From Falsibacillus albus (lineage in GTDB: Bacteria; Bacillota; Bacilli; Bacillales; DSM-25281): DNA of 64,000 nt. The notes under the pieces were generated by a model. It was not told the DNA's origin, ran no database searches, and was given only the letters and a program-made list of their open reading frames with translations. Made by a program: the position numbers and the translations under genes. The stretch covers positions 194,430 to 258,429 of the forward strand of contig NZ_RCVZ01000003.1 in NCBI RefSeq assembly GCF_003668575.1, read 5' to 3'. Shown here piece after piece: positions 40,983 to 50,921 of this stretch. Positions within the stretch are counted from its first letter, which is position 1, and the number at the start of each line of letters is the position of its first letter.

Positions 40983-41229
40983 ATGTCGATTTCCGCTGCA
41001 GGATGCTCGCTTTCCGAGGGGCCTCACACGAAGTGAGGTCGTTCGATGTTGGCACAGGACAAGGAAAGCTTCGACAGCGACACATCGCACGAAGAAAAAT
41101 ACCTGGCATTTTTCGAGGACGTGCCGACCTTAATCGGACATCCGCCTAATTCATCCTCGCTCCGCTGCGAGGTCTCACCCTGCCCGCTAATCCCTCCGGA
41201 GTCTCGCACCTTCCACTCCAATCGTCAAC
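40983..41229 (-). repeat. dispersed palindromic repeat, long full copy
   Basis: About 247 bp. Ends read GATTTCCGCTGCAGGATGC and CACTCCAATCGTC; the central dyad is GTTCGATGTTGGCAC / GTGCCGACCTTAATCGGAC. Between the dyad arms lies an extra ~65-bp segment (AGGACAAGGAAAGCTTCGAC... to ...TTCGAGGACGTGCC) not found in the short copies and shared with the copy at 63513. Confidence 0.85.
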
Positions 41230-41354
41230 AATAAATATATGGCGTGCAAGATAAACTTTCTGACTCCTCTATTCCTCACTGAAGTTTGCAATATCGACTT
41301 GAAACAAACCGCAGTTCATCAATTAGTAAACCATTACCCTCCCTTTTAAAAATG

Positions 41355-41403
41355 CAAAAAACTGGCTCCATATATGCAGATACTGCAAAATATGGAGCCA
41401 GTT
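41355..41403. terminator. strong bidirectional terminator after tRNA-Arg
   Basis: AACTGGCTCCATAT / ATATGGAGCCAGTT with an inner TGCAGATACTGCA hairpin; TTTTTTGC follows on the minus strand and TGATGTTTT on the plus. Confidence 0.85.
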
Positions 41404-41426
41404 GATGTTTTAGAACCGTTTTTTAA

Positions 41427-41498
41427 CGCCCTCGGAGGGAATCGAACCCCCATTTCAAGAACCGGAATCTTACGTGCTATCCATTACACCACGAGGGC
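41427..41498 (-). tRNA. tRNA-Arg (anticodon CCG)
   Basis: Seventy-two nt on the minus strand: acceptor GCCCTCG / CGAGGGC, D-arm GTGTAATGGATAGCAC, anticodon loop TTCCGGT giving anticodon CCG (codon CGG), T-loop GGTTCGATTCC, discriminator G. CCA is not encoded; a T-rich terminator follows. Confidence 0.95.
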
Positions 41499-41641
41499 AC
41501 GCGGGAAAGTGTCGTACGATAAATCATTATAATTGAGAATCGGTGCGTTTGCAACAACTTTTCTTGTTTAATTTGGGTATGATTGGGTATGATGGATAGG
41601 GGAGAAGCAAAGAAACTGTCGAAAAAAACATAAGTGTTTCG

Positions 41642-41671
41642 TTTGACCTTTATTGACCATCAGTGTATGAT
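41642..41671 (+). promoter_or_regulatory. clpP promoter with CtsR operator
   Basis: TTTGACCTTTATTGACC (41642-41658) matches the CtsR heptad repeat (complement of RGGTCAAANANRGGTCAAA) with one mismatch. It overlaps the -35 TTGACC (41643-41648), which is 17 bp from the -10 TATGAT (41666-41671), so CtsR would block this sigma-A promoter until heat or protein stress. Confidence 0.9.
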
Positions 41672-41747
41672 TACAGTACATAAGTTTCACCATTGAAGCT
41701 TTTGCTTCTAATAGTACATGAACATTTATATCAAAGGAGGAACAAGG

Positions 41748-42350
41748 ATGAATTTAATTCCTACGGTTATTGAACAAACAAACCGCGGTGAGCGTGCATA
41801 TGACATCTATTCACGTCTTTTGAAAGACCGCATCATTATGCTGGGAAGCGCAATCGATGATAATGTGGCAAACTCAATCGTTGCCCAGCTTTTATTCTTG
41901 GAAGCGGAAAATCCTGAAAAAGACATCTCCATTTACATTAACAGCCCTGGCGGAAGCATCACTGCGGGTATGGCAATCTATGACACGATGCAATTCATCA
42001 AGCCTAAAGTATCAACAATCTGTATCGGAATGGCAGCATCAATGGGTGCATTCCTATTGGCAGCCGGTGAAAAAGGCAAGCGCTATGCCCTTCCAAATTC
42101 AGAAGTCATGATCCATCAGCCGCTCGGCGGAGCACAAGGCCAAGCGACGGAAATCGAAATCGCGGCAAAACGCATTCTATTCCTTCGTGAAAAACTAAAT
42201 CAGATCCTTGCCGACCGCACAGGCCAATCGCTTGAAGTAATCGCGAAAGACACAGACCGCGACAACTTCATGACAGCTGAAAGAGCCAAAGAATACGGTT
42301 TGATCGATCAAATCATCCAAAAGAACGAACTTGAAAATAATAATAAGTAA
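41748..42350 (+). CDS. clpP: ATP-dependent Clp protease proteolytic subunit ClpP
   Basis: The 200-residue serine peptidase of the ClpXP/ClpCP machines. Catalytic Ser is in [14 protein letters not shown] (near residue 98), His in [15 protein letters not shown] (near 123), and Asp in DTDRDNFM (near 172). The start is the inner ATG (MNLIPTV), 8 bases after AAAGGAGGA, and ten codons inside a longer frame. Regulated by CtsR as shown by the operator upstream. It degrades tmRNA-tagged proteins among others. The only plus-strand core gene in this part. Confidence 0.99.
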   Translation: MNLIPTVIEQTNRGERAYDIYSRLLKDRIIMLGSAIDDNVANSIVAQLLFLEAENPEKDISIYINSPGGSITAGMAIYDTMQFIKPKVSTICIGMAASMGAFLLAAGEKGKRYALPNSEVMIHQPLGGAQGQATEIEIAAKRILFLREKLNQILADRTGQSLEVIAKDTDRDNFMTAERAKEYGLIDQIIQKNELENNNK

Positions 42351-42359
42351 GAATATCCG

Positions 42360-42389
42360 AAACCTCCCTTTAACCGGGGAGGTTTTTTT
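42360..42389 (+). terminator. clpP terminator
   Basis: AACCTCCC / GGGGAGGTT with a 7-nt loop, followed by TTTTTTG. Confidence 0.9.
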
Positions 42390-42436
42390 GCTGTTTGCTT
42401 TTCCTGCAAAACCTTAAAAGAAAAAATGGAATGTTT

Positions 42437-42525
42437 GTTAATGGGGCGTGAAGTACGAGACTCCGGAGGCATCAGCAGATCAGTGAGTCCCTCGAATAGC
42501 GAGCAACTTGCAACGGAAATAAACT
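42437..42525 (+). repeat. dispersed palindromic repeat, internally deleted copy
   Basis: GAAGTACGAGACTCCGGAGG at the left is joined to GTCCCTCGAATAGCGAGC and CTTGCAACGGAAATAAAC at the right; the central GTTCGAT dyad is lost, as in the copy at 8258. Confidence 0.7.
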
Positions 42526-42592
42526 ATATACAATCCTTTATCAATCGATTGAAAATGTTTGTTATCCTTTTTTAAGACTATTCATCATTTGT

Positions 42593-42775
42593 GGTTGATT
42601 GTAGCGAAAGGTGCGAGACTCCTGAGGGATCAGCGGGCTAGGTGAGACCCCGCAGCGAAGCGAGGAGATATTTGGCCGATGTTCGATTAAGTTCGGCACT
42701 TCGTGTGCCAACATCGAACGACCTCACTTCCTGTGAGGCCCCTCGGAATGCGAGCATCCTTCCGCTACAATCAAC
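42593..42775 (+). repeat. dispersed palindromic repeat, short full copy
   Basis: GGTTGATTGTAGCGAAAGG at the left, GATGTTCGATTAAGTTCGGC and GTGCCAACATCGAACG in the middle, CTTCCGCTACAATCAAC at the right. Confidence 0.85.
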
Positions 42776-42870
42776 TTTGCACATCCTTTGATAAATGCCA
42801 ATGCCTAATTACGAAAATGCCTTATTAGATTGCAGCGCAAAGAAACGGACACTGTATTCTCCTTAGACAA

Positions 42871-42906
42871 ACAAAAAAACCCTTCACATAAATGAAAGGG
42901 TTTTCC
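42871..42906 (-). terminator. crh terminator
   Basis: Minus-strand stem AACCCTTTCA / TGAAGGGTT (one bulge) followed by TTTTTTTGT, just past the crh stop. Confidence 0.85.
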
Positions 42907-42919
42907 AAATTATCATTGA

Positions 42920-43177
42920 TTAATTTTCTTCTTCCACGAAAGCTGCCAATTTATCGATTGCTTCCTGTTCATCATTGCCATCGGCAATAAGTATGATATT
43001 GGAGCCTGCATTTACAGCAAGGCTCATCAAGCCCATGATGCTTTTGGCATTCACTTTTTTCTGATCTTTCTCCAAGAAGATTTCAGAAGAAAAACGATTT
43101 GCCTCTTGTACGAACAAGGCAGCAGGTCTTGCCTGCAAGCCGGATTTCAGTTTTACTTCAACCTTTTTCTCAACCAT
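42920..43177 (-). CDS. crh: HPr-like protein Crh (catabolite repression)
   Basis: An 85-residue HPr paralogue. The HPr catalytic His15 is replaced by Gln (SGLQARPAALFV), so it cannot carry sugar-transport phosphate, but Ser46 is kept (KVNAKSIMG), the target of HPr kinase/phosphorylase; P-Ser-Crh is a CcpA co-repressor in Bacilli. The hprK gene is in this window at 60380. Start at MVEKKVEV, after GGGAGGAATAATC. It lies 35 bases after the whiA stop in the classic yvcI-rapZ-yvcK-whiA-crh cluster. Confidence 0.97.
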   Translation of the reverse strand: MVEKKVEVKLKSGLQARPAALFVQEANRFSSEIFLEKDQKKVNAKSIMGLMSLAVNAGSNIILIADGNDEQEAIDKLAAFVEEEN

Positions 43178-43211
43178 GATTATTCCTCCCATTATTCCCT
43201 TTATATTTATT

Positions 43212-44165
43212 TTAAGAGTGCGAAGTGATGGATTCCCCTGCTCTCAGCTTTTCAGCCAATTGGTCTATCTTCCTCAGGCGGTGGTTGATGCCTGATTTGC
43301 TGATTGTTCCACCGGACACCATTTCCCCTAATTCTTTTAATGTGACATCTTGATAACTCACTCGAAGCTCGGCAATCTCCCTCAATTTATCCGGCAGTAC
43401 ATGCAACCCGACGGTCCGATCAATGAATTTGATGTTTTCTACCTGTCTCAGTGCAGCCCCGATGGTTTTATTCAAGTTAGCTGTTTCACAATTGACAAGT
43501 CGATTGACGGAATTTCGCATATCGCGGACGATGCGGACATCTTCAAAACGAAGGAGCGCGTTGTGTGCACCGATGACGTTGAGGAACTCGGTGATTTTTT
43601 CTGCTTCCTTCAAGTAAGTGATATACCCTTTTTTTCTCTCCAATGTCTTGCTGTTCAAACCAAAGCTATTCATTAATTGGCTCAATGATTCATTATGTTC
43701 GATATAAAGGGAGAAAATTTCGAGGTGATAGGATGAAGTTTCCGGATTATTGACAGAACCCCCGGCCAAAAACGCCCCTCTTAAGTAAGACCGTTTACAG
43801 CACTTCTTCTTCACTAATTCCGATGAAATATCATGGACAAATGAAAATCCTTCACCCAAAATTTTCAGGTCCTCAAGGATGCCCTTTGCTCCCTCTTTGA
43901 TGCGGACGATATAGACGTTATTTTTCTTCAGCCTCATTTTTTTGCGGACGAGCAATTCAACGGGCAAATCGTAATTCTTCTTGATTAACGTATATATCCT
44001 TCTGGCGATGGCGGCATTTTCCGTTTGGATATTCAATACCAGCGTACGATTGGAAAAGGACAATGAGCCATTCATGCGGATCAGCGCCGATAGTTCTGCT
44101 TTAGCACAGCAGTCCTTTACCTCCAGATTGGTCAATTCTTTTTTTGTCTCAGATGCAAATGACAT
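43212..44165 (-). CDS. whiA: DNA-binding protein WhiA
   Basis: A 317-residue protein with a degenerate LAGLIDADG homing-endonuclease fold (about 1-215; the segment [22 protein letters not shown] near 125) fused to a C-terminal HTH (about 235-310, with [18 protein letters not shown]). In Bacilli it binds DNA and influences cell division and chromosome segregation; no nuclease activity is expected. The start at MSFASETKK is chosen because GGGAGGTGAAGAG precedes it; an ORF extension upstream overlaps the yvcK end. Confidence 0.96.
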   Translation of the reverse strand: MSFASETKKELTNLEVKDCCAKAELSALIRMNGSLSFSNRTLVLNIQTENAAIARRIYTLIKKNYDLPVELLVRKKMRLKKNNVYIVRIKEGAKGILEDLKILGEGFSFVHDISSELVKKKCCKRSYLRGAFLAGGSVNNPETSSYHLEIFSLYIEHNESLSQLMNSFGLNSKTLERKKGYITYLKEAEKITEFLNVIGAHNALLRFEDVRIVRDMRNSVNRLVNCETANLNKTIGAALRQVENIKFIDRTVGLHVLPDKLREIAELRVSYQDVTLKELGEMVSGGTISKSGINHRLRKIDQLAEKLRAGESITSHS

Positions 44166-44225
44166 CTCTTCACCTCCCGTTCCAAAAACAACCGTTTGCA
44201 CAACTTTTTAAAAATTCAATCATTT

Positions 44226-45209
44226 CTATAATTGGGCATAAGGTTTTCGTTTTTCCTCCAGCAAGGAAACAATGATCTTCGCGACTTTATCCGTATCATG
44301 CCGAATAACATCGTCTTTATACGTTATAATGCGATCATATATGACATTCAAGCCCATTTTCATCAATTTTTCCACATCATACACAACGGGCTTTGCAAGC
44401 TCTTCTTTATATTTATTCTGGATAAACGCCGGGATTTCCTCATTATTGACGAGGATCGTATCCATGAAGGCGCAGTCCATATGATCATAAATAGCTTTTA
44501 CATGGTCGCTTGCAGTGAAATTCAACGTTTCCCCTGCTTGTGTCATTAAGTTGCATATATAAACCTTCCTCGCTCTTGAACGGCATACTTCTTCTCCCAG
44601 CCCCGGCACAAGTAGGTTCGGCAGGATGCTTGTATACAGGCTGCCGGGACCAATGACAATGATATCCGCTTTTCGGATCGCATCGATGGTTTCAGAAAGC
44701 GGCATAACAAGCTCAGGCGTCAAAAAGACCCTTTTGATCCGTTTCCCTGAATAGGGAATCTTGGACTCACCGGAAACGATCGTTCCATCTTCCATTTCAG
44801 CATGGAGAACGACGCTCTGATTGGCAGCAGGCAATACCTTTCCGCTGACATTGAGCACTTTGCTCATTTCCTGGATGGCATGAACAAAGTCACCTGTTAT
44901 GGATGTCAGCGCAGCAATGATTAAATTGCCGAGAGAATGCCCAGCCAATTCATTTGAAGTTTTAAAGCGATGCTGAAACATCTGCTCAATCAACGGTTCA
45001 ACATCCGATAGAGCTGCCAAGACATTGCGGATATCTCCAGGAGGAGGGATTTCCAGGTCCTGACGAAGCCTGCCCGAACTTCCTCCATCATCCGCAACGG
45101 TTACTACGGCGGTTATATCGATGGGATGCTGCTTCAATCCCCTCAAAAGCACAGGCAAGCCAGTGCCACCACCGATGATAACCACTTTAGGATTGTCATG
45201 TTTTCTCAT
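44226..45209 (-). CDS. yvcK: gluconeogenesis factor YvcK (CofD-like)
   Basis: A 327-residue member of the CofD-like family. It has [17 protein letters not shown] near residue 10, [32 protein letters not shown] near 37-68, and [15 protein letters not shown] near 197. It is needed for growth on gluconeogenic carbon and for cell shape, and binds UDP-sugars in B. subtilis. The first four bases overlap rapZ, so the two are translationally coupled. Confidence 0.96.
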   Translation of the reverse strand: MRKHDNPKVVIIGGGTGLPVLLRGLKQHPIDITAVVTVADDGGSSGRLRQDLEIPPPGDIRNVLAALSDVEPLIEQMFQHRFKTSNELAGHSLGNLIIAALTSITGDFVHAIQEMSKVLNVSGKVLPAANQSVVLHAEMEDGTIVSGESKIPYSGKRIKRVFLTPELVMPLSETIDAIRKADIIVIGPGSLYTSILPNLLVPGLGEEVCRSRARKVYICNLMTQAGETLNFTASDHVKAIYDHMDCAFMDTILVNNEEIPAFIQNKYKEELAKPVVYDVEKLMKMGLNVIYDRIITYKDDVIRHDTDKVAKIIVSLLEEKRKPYAQL

Positions 45210-46099
45210 GTAGTCTTACCCTTTCTCTTGTCGATATCACGATGCGAGATTCTTGTATGATAGTCGTCTTCAAAGTGTTTCCCGATATATTCCGCCAGTG
45301 CCACGGACCGATGCTGGCCGCCCGTACAGCCGATGCCGATTACGAGCTGCGCTTTTCCTTCCCTTTTGTATTGAGGGAGCATGAATCCTAATAAATCCGT
45401 CACCTTTTCAAGGAATTTCTGCGTTTCATTCCATTTTAGGACGTAGCTGGAAACCTCCTGCTCGAGTCCGGTTTTTGGCCGCATATGTTCAATGTAATGG
45501 GGATTGGGCAGGAACCGCACGTCAAACACCAAATCGGCATCTATCGGAAGCCCATGCTTAAATCCAAATGACATGACATTGACCGTGAATATCGTCTGTT
45601 TATTTACAGAGAACTCCGTTAGGATCTTTTCACGCAGCTCTCTCGGTTTCATCACAGAGGTGTTATAGATCGTTTGTGCACGACCTTTAAGCTCTTCCAG
45701 CAGACTTCTTTCCTGCCGGATCCCTTCAAGCGGCAAGCCTGACGGAGCCAATGGATGTGATCTGCGCGTTTCCTTATACCGGCGTACAAGCGAAGAGTCA
45801 TCTGCATCCAAGAAAAGAATTTGCGGTGTCACCCAAGAGGTTTCCGCTAAATCATCCAATGCCTTGAACAAATGATCGAAGAACTCCCGCCCGCGCAGGT
45901 CCATGACGAGAGCGACTTTATTCATTTTATTACCCGACTCTTTCATGAGTTCCAAAAATTTTGGAAGCAGTGTGGGGGGCAAATTATCGACACAGAAAAA
46001 ACCAAGGTCTTCAAAGCTTTGAATCGCGACTGTTTTCCCTGCCCCGGACATCCCCGTAATAATGACTAACTGAACATCATTAGTTGCTCCTGTACTCAT
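45206..46099 (-). CDS. rapZ: RNase adapter / nucleotide-binding protein RapZ (YvcJ)
   Basis: A 297-residue P-loop protein with [10 protein letters not shown] (Walker A, residues 15-24), [17 protein letters not shown], and the C-terminal region [20 protein letters not shown]. In B. subtilis the homologue binds and hydrolyses GTP and affects competence; in E. coli RapZ controls GlmS by guiding RNase E. Which activity holds here cannot be told. Begins after GGGGAGCAGAATATT. Confidence 0.96.
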   Translation of the reverse strand: MSTGATNDVQLVIITGMSGAGKTVAIQSFEDLGFFCVDNLPPTLLPKFLELMKESGNKMNKVALVMDLRGREFFDHLFKALDDLAETSWVTPQILFLDADDSSLVRRYKETRRSHPLAPSGLPLEGIRQERSLLEELKGRAQTIYNTSVMKPRELREKILTEFSVNKQTIFTVNVMSFGFKHGLPIDADLVFDVRFLPNPHYIEHMRPKTGLEQEVSSYVLKWNETQKFLEKVTDLLGFMLPQYKREGKAQLVIGIGCTGGQHRSVALAEYIGKHFEDDYHTRISHRDIDKRKGKTT

Positions 46100-46138
46100 A
46101 ATATTCTGCTCCCCTCGAAGATCTTTTTCTATATATTT

Positions 46139-46597
46139 TTAGTTAGGATCAAGACGATAAGATAATAACTTGAAATCAGGAGTATATGTAAACCTTCCGT
46201 AGATGACTCCCTGCCCATGAATGACATAGTCGAGAATATGGTAATCCCCCTCCGCCATCGGAAGCTCCTTGATATCGTCGATGCTGTGCCATTCCAAAGT
46301 GCCTTCTTCAGATTGCTTGACATTGACACCATCGCTTTCTTTCGCTAAAAACGTAAACATCATCCATTCAGAAACGACTTCATCTCCGTCCTTGATGATG
46401 AAGGTAAAAATCCCTTTAATGGCAGGACTGCGCAAATAAATGCCCGTCTCTTCGCGAAATTCACGTACGACAGAATCCTTGATGGTTTCACCAGGCTCCA
46501 TTTTTCCACCGGGAGCAACCCACCAGCCTCTACTAGGTTTATTCAATAATAAAACTTGATCTCCTTTTAAGAGAACACAATTCGTCACTCGTTGCAC
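46139..46597 (-). CDS. yvcI: NUDIX hydrolase YvcI (8-oxo-dGTP-type)
   Basis: A 152-residue Nudix hydrolase. The Nudix box reads GKMEPGETIKDSVVREFREETGI, with the conserved G-x5-E-x7-REUxEE pattern. I choose the GTG start two codons into the longer frame (reading MQRVTNCVLLKGDQ) since GAGGTGA is then 7 bases upstream, while it is nearly fused to the outer ATG; this is also how relatives begin. First gene of the yvcI-rapZ-yvcK-whiA-crh run; rapZ follows 39 bases later. Confidence 0.93.
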   Translation of the reverse strand: MQRVTNCVLLKGDQVLLLNKPSRGWWVAPGGKMEPGETIKDSVVREFREETGIYLRSPAIKGIFTFIIKDGDEVVSEWMMFTFLAKESDGVNVKQSEEGTLEWHSIDDIKELPMAEGDYHILDYVIHGQGVIYGRFTYTPDFKLLSYRLDPN

Positions 46598-46895
46598 TGG
46601 CATTCACCTCAAAACCTATATAAAATGCATCAACCAAGACACACAATCTGCCTCATTATCAGTCCTCCTAATTATACTATGTTTCGTTGCCAGGCACAAA
46701 AGCACATGGCTGGAAGAATGAAAAAACGATTGGCTGAAAAGGATTAATTCAAAGAAGTTGGCTCGCTTACATATTTTCTGGAGTATAAAGAGTCAAAGCT
46801 TTAATCCCCTATAAATAAAAGGTTGTTTTCGTAAAGCTCTTTTCTCAAAGATTGTCGTTTTTAACAGTTTTCCTTAAAAAACTCATCATATGAAG

Positions 46896-46988
46896 GTGAT
46901 TGGAGCGGAAGTTGTGAGGCCCCGCAACGAAGCGAGGAAGCTCACGGCACGTCCCTCTGAAAGGGAGCATCCTGCAGCGGAAACCAAC
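46896..46988 (+). repeat. dispersed palindromic repeat, compact copy
   Basis: GTGATTGGAGCGGAAGTTGTG at the left, GAAGCGAGGAAGCTCACGG in the middle, GAGCATCCTGCAGCGGAAAC at the right; about 93 bp with the central dyad deleted. Confidence 0.75.
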
Positions 46989-47029
46989 CTTACACAACCT
47001 TTAATGAATAGCAAAAACTATTCGAAACA

Positions 47030-47061
47030 TAAAAAAAAGAGCACAAGGAAAATCCTTGTGC
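47030..47061 (-). terminator. terminator downstream of trxB
   Basis: Perfect stem GCACAAGGA / TCCTTGTGC, followed on the minus strand by TCTTTTTTTT. It is 125 bases past the trxB stop. Confidence 0.8.
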
Positions 47062-47185
47062 GAAAAAGGGATATATTAAAAAGGGGGTCAATTTCATCTG
47101 TAAACAGTATAACTCTTTATTGTTTCACTACTGTTACAAATGGGTTAAAACCCAGTGACGTTTTTGTTAAAATCCGGACAAGAAA

Positions 47186-48151
<966 letters not shown>

Positions 48152-48245
48152 TCATGTATCGCAATAGTTCACTAATAGTCGTAGATAGTATTTCCTGCCT
48201 ATAGCTATCCTATAAGAGGACATGGCCATTCGTCCAAAAATATGC

Positions 48246-49763
48246 TCAACGCAAGAAATCCTCAAGCATTTTTACATATTTGCGCAGTGTAGAAATTGAG
48301 ATGCAGTTCATTTCTGCAAGCTCCTTTTGTGATTTCTTTTCATGTCTCAACTTATACCATAAGTATTCAATCCCGGCCGCAAATGCATTCACATTGGGAG
48401 CGAATGCATCCTTTTCGAGCATCGCCTGAACAACAGAGAACCACATCAAAAATAACCCGGATTCAACAGGGCCAATCGGCTGGTAACGTTGAAATAGGAC
48501 CATGGCCGTTTCATGGCCAGCAGATATCCTGTCGGGGATCCTGATCGGCTGATTATTTTTTTCTGAAGCCATTATCGCTGATGCATACTGCTGTTCAGCT
48601 TCAGAAAACTTATCCAAGCTAGGGAAATCTTCATGCGAAAGGATTGCGGCCTTTTTCTCAGAAACGGACAATAAAAAGAGCCCAAACCATCTTTCCTCCG
48701 GATATTTGCTTCCAAGCTTTTTTAAAAGCGAGCTAAGATGATTTTCATATCCTACCTCATCTTGCCTGTCTTCATTCCACGGTTCCAATCCTTCTTTTTC
48801 AGGATTGAACTCCAGTACAACTTCCCAAGCCTGCTTGGCTGTTTTCATATGCCCCATCTGATATGCCGATTGGGAAAGCCAATAATAGAATCCTGGATCT
48901 CCATCAAAGCCGATCTTTTGCAATTTCTTCAACCAGTAGTAGGATTCCTCATATTTCCCGATCAACGCAAACGTTGCACCAAGTTTATATTGATGCTCCT
49001 GAAGCATCGGCTTTACTTTAAATAAGCCGTCCAGAATGTTTTCCAGATCCCGCTTCCTTTTTTGATAGAATAGGAAGACGGCCAAATTGCATAACGCATG
49101 CAGATTTCCTGGACTTTTTTCCAGTACTTCCTCCAGCACATCCGCTGTCTTTTCCATTTCACCCAAATAAAAATAAGCAAGTGCGAGATTATTGTAGGCA
49201 GACCAAAATTCAGGATAATTCTTGACGATATCCTGTAAAAGCTCCACAGCTTTTTGAAAATTGCCTTTTTCCAAAAGGTCTCTCGCTTCTTCCTGTTTCA
49301 GGATGAGTTCGTCCTGCTCACTGAGGGAATCGATCACTTCCTCTGCATCCAAGCTGATTAACTCGATCAGATCTTCAGCATCCTCCATGAACTCACCATC
49401 TATATCATCCTCGATATATATACTTGCATGCTTATAGGCTTCCTTGAAAAAACCGATATGGGCATAGTTATTGGCCAAAAAATAATGACATTCCGTCATG
49501 TCAGGATCCAATTCATCTATGATTTTATGAAGAAGCTCATTCGATTCTTGGTATTCCCCGATTTCAGTACAAACCATCGCCAGTTGGCAAAGGATCATCG
49601 GTTCTTGCGGCTCAAGCTGAACAGCCCGCAACAAATATTTTTTGGAAAGCGGCAGATCCCTCCGGTGGTATGCTTTGATGCCCTTATTAAAATAATACTC
49701 ACCAGTCGGAATAAAGTTTAATATTTTTGATTTTTCTTTTCTTGCCTTCGAGTCTTTTCTCAT
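48246..49763 (-). CDS. tetratricopeptide repeat protein YvcD-like
   Basis: A 505-residue soluble protein with about eight TPR-type helical repeats (residues 20-330), for example YFNKGIKAYHRRDLPLSKKYLLRAVQLEP and AVELLQDIVKNYPEFWSAYNNLALAYFYLGE. Its C-terminal part (about 430-505) ends in a helical segment KSQKELAEMNCISISTLRKYVKMLEDFLR that looks like an HTH, so it may bind DNA or a partner. It resembles YvcD of B. subtilis, whose role is unknown. Its position between trxB and hisI is conserved. Confidence 0.85.
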   Translation of the reverse strand: MRKDSKARKEKSKILNFIPTGEYYFNKGIKAYHRRDLPLSKKYLLRAVQLEPQEPMILCQLAMVCTEIGEYQESNELLHKIIDELDPDMTECHYFLANNYAHIGFFKEAYKHASIYIEDDIDGEFMEDAEDLIELISLDAEEVIDSLSEQDELILKQEEARDLLEKGNFQKAVELLQDIVKNYPEFWSAYNNLALAYFYLGEMEKTADVLEEVLEKSPGNLHALCNLAVFLFYQKRKRDLENILDGLFKVKPMLQEHQYKLGATFALIGKYEESYYWLKKLQKIGFDGDPGFYYWLSQSAYQMGHMKTAKQAWEVVLEFNPEKEGLEPWNEDRQDEVGYENHLSSLLKKLGSKYPEERWFGLFLLSVSEKKAAILSHEDFPSLDKFSEAEQQYASAIMASEKNNQPIRIPDRISAGHETAMVLFQRYQPIGPVESGLFLMWFSVVQAMLEKDAFAPNVNAFAAGIEYLWYKLRHEKKSQKELAEMNCISISTLRKYVKMLEDFLR

Positions 49764-50258
49764 GAAAGTCCCCCAGAACCGTACATATTAACTTATGTAG
49801 TATATCACAGAACAAAATGCACTTTAACAGCCAATTGCATCTTTTTACAAATAAAAAGATAGAAAATAATGTAAACACCCTATCATGTAGAGCAGATTAG
49901 TAAAAAAGCTATTGAATGGAACTTCATTGAGCATTTTGGAAAATTATGTAGAGAAATTGATTTAGTGAATATTTGAAAATATATTAAGCAAATTCGCAAA
50001 TATAACGAAACATGAATCGCAGCGATTGAAGGAATATGCTTCTGTTGGGCATAATTTGGATGACGATCTAAGTTTACCGGGGCTTTTCTTCTCATTTTGC
50101 TGCCGTTTCGGCATACCACATCCAGCAACTGGCGCTAGTCACACCCTTTTGATGCCGCTTTGACCAAGCACATCCGAAAACTGGCGCAATAAACGCTCTT
50201 TCTTTGCCTTTTCCCACTGCCCTCGAAACAACAAAAAAACACCCTAAAGTCAGGGTGC
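49764..50258. other. intergenic region between TPR gene and hisIE
   Basis: Holds the TPR gene promoter, a short plus-strand frame at about 49888-49968 that reads like protein (ISKKAIEWNFIEHFGKLC) but ends in stops and has no start, a diverged 52-bp direct duplication (50101-50190, ACATCC...AACTGGCGC), and the his terminator. No real gene; the 81-codon minus-strand frame there is judged a chance ORF. Confidence 0.5.
50231..50257 (-). terminator. his operon terminator
   Basis: Stem CACCCT / AGGGTG with a 6-nt loop, followed by GTTTTTTTGTTG on the minus strand; it begins right at the hisIE stop. Confidence 0.85.
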
Positions 50259-50921
50259 TCATGATTCTTTCGTTTTTTCCTTATGGCGCTTCTCTAAAAC
50301 GTGGAGTACATCTGCAAATGGCAGCTTTTGTTCCCTCAGCAGGACCATCAGATGATACAGAAGGTCCGCCGCCTCCCATTTCAATTCTTCCCGATCGCGA
50401 TTTTTTGCCGCGATGATGACCTCAGATGCTTCTTCTCCCACTTTTTTCAGGATTTTATCGACGCCTTTTTGAAATAAGTAGGTGGTGTAAGTCCCTTCAG
50501 GCCTCTTCAAATCCCGCTCCTCGATCACTTGCTCAAGCAGGGAGAGGATTTCCGTAGAGCCACTCTTCTTTTTCTCTTCCGGCAGCGGTCTATTATAAAA
50601 CGATTCTTCAAAACAGCTCACCGTTCCATTATGGCAGGCAGGACCATTCGGCAATACGAGGACGACAAGGGCATCTTTGTCACAGTCATACTTCATCTCA
50701 ACGATTTTCTGTGTATGTCCGCTCGTCTCCCCCTTGTGCCACAGCTGTTGGCGTGAGCGGCTGTAAAACCATGTCTCGCCTTTGTCCATTGACAATCTGA
50801 GAGATTCTTTATTCATATATGCCAATGTCAATACTTCTTTCGTTTCGGCATCCTGTACGATTGCCGGAACGAGGCCATTGTCATCAAACCGGATTGAATC
50901 GATTGTAAATTCCGTTGTCAT
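50259..50921 (-). CDS. hisI: bifunctional phosphoribosyl-AMP cyclohydrolase / phosphoribosyl-ATP pyrophosphatase HisIE
   Basis: A 220-residue fused enzyme for steps 2 and 3 of histidine synthesis. The HisI half (about 1-110) has the metal-site Cys/His residues in [24 protein letters not shown] and the [18 protein letters not shown] signature; the HisE half (about 120-205) has [12 protein letters not shown] and [17 protein letters not shown]. Last gene of the his operon; its start overlaps the hisF stop by 4 bases. Confidence 0.98.
   Translation of the reverse strand: MTTEFTIDSIRFDDNGLVPAIVQDAETKEVLTLAYMNKESLRLSMDKGETWFYSRSRQQLWHKGETSGHTQKIVEMKYDCDKDALVVLVLPNGPACHNGTVSCFEESFYNRPLPEEKKKSGSTEILSLLEQVIEERDLKRPEGTYTTYLFQKGVDKILKKVGEEASEVIIAAKNRDREELKWEAADLLYHLMVLLREQKLPFADVLHVLEKRHKEKTKES

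Larger units (their letters stand above)
40887..41426. other. intergenic region between sigL and tRNA-Arg
   Basis: Holds a long-form dispersed repeat (40983-41229) just upstream of the sigL start, and the tRNA terminator (41355-41403). The sigL promoter should lie between 40887 and the repeat; I see no clear hexamers. Nothing else found. Confidence 0.6.
42351..42919. other. intergenic region between clpP and crh
   Basis: Convergent gap with the two terminators, one internally deleted repeat copy (42437-42525) and one short full copy (42593-42775) in the same orientation. No gene. Confidence 0.75.
46598..47185. other. intergenic region between yvcI and trxB
   Basis: Holds a compact copy of the dispersed repeat (46896-46988), a short GTTGCCAGGCAC piece at 46688 resembling the hairpin near secG, a terminator (47030-47061) and unassigned AT-rich sequence from 47066 to 47185. 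No gene. Confidence 0.6.

Noticed and set aside
42920-43177. Phosphocarrier HPr (ptsH)
   Set aside because: Gln replaces the catalytic His15, and the neighbourhood is that of crh; no ptsI follows.
49883-50128. 81-codon minus-strand ORF in the gap after the TPR gene
   Set aside because: No ribosome site and no recognisable protein pattern; it covers the region of a small direct duplication.
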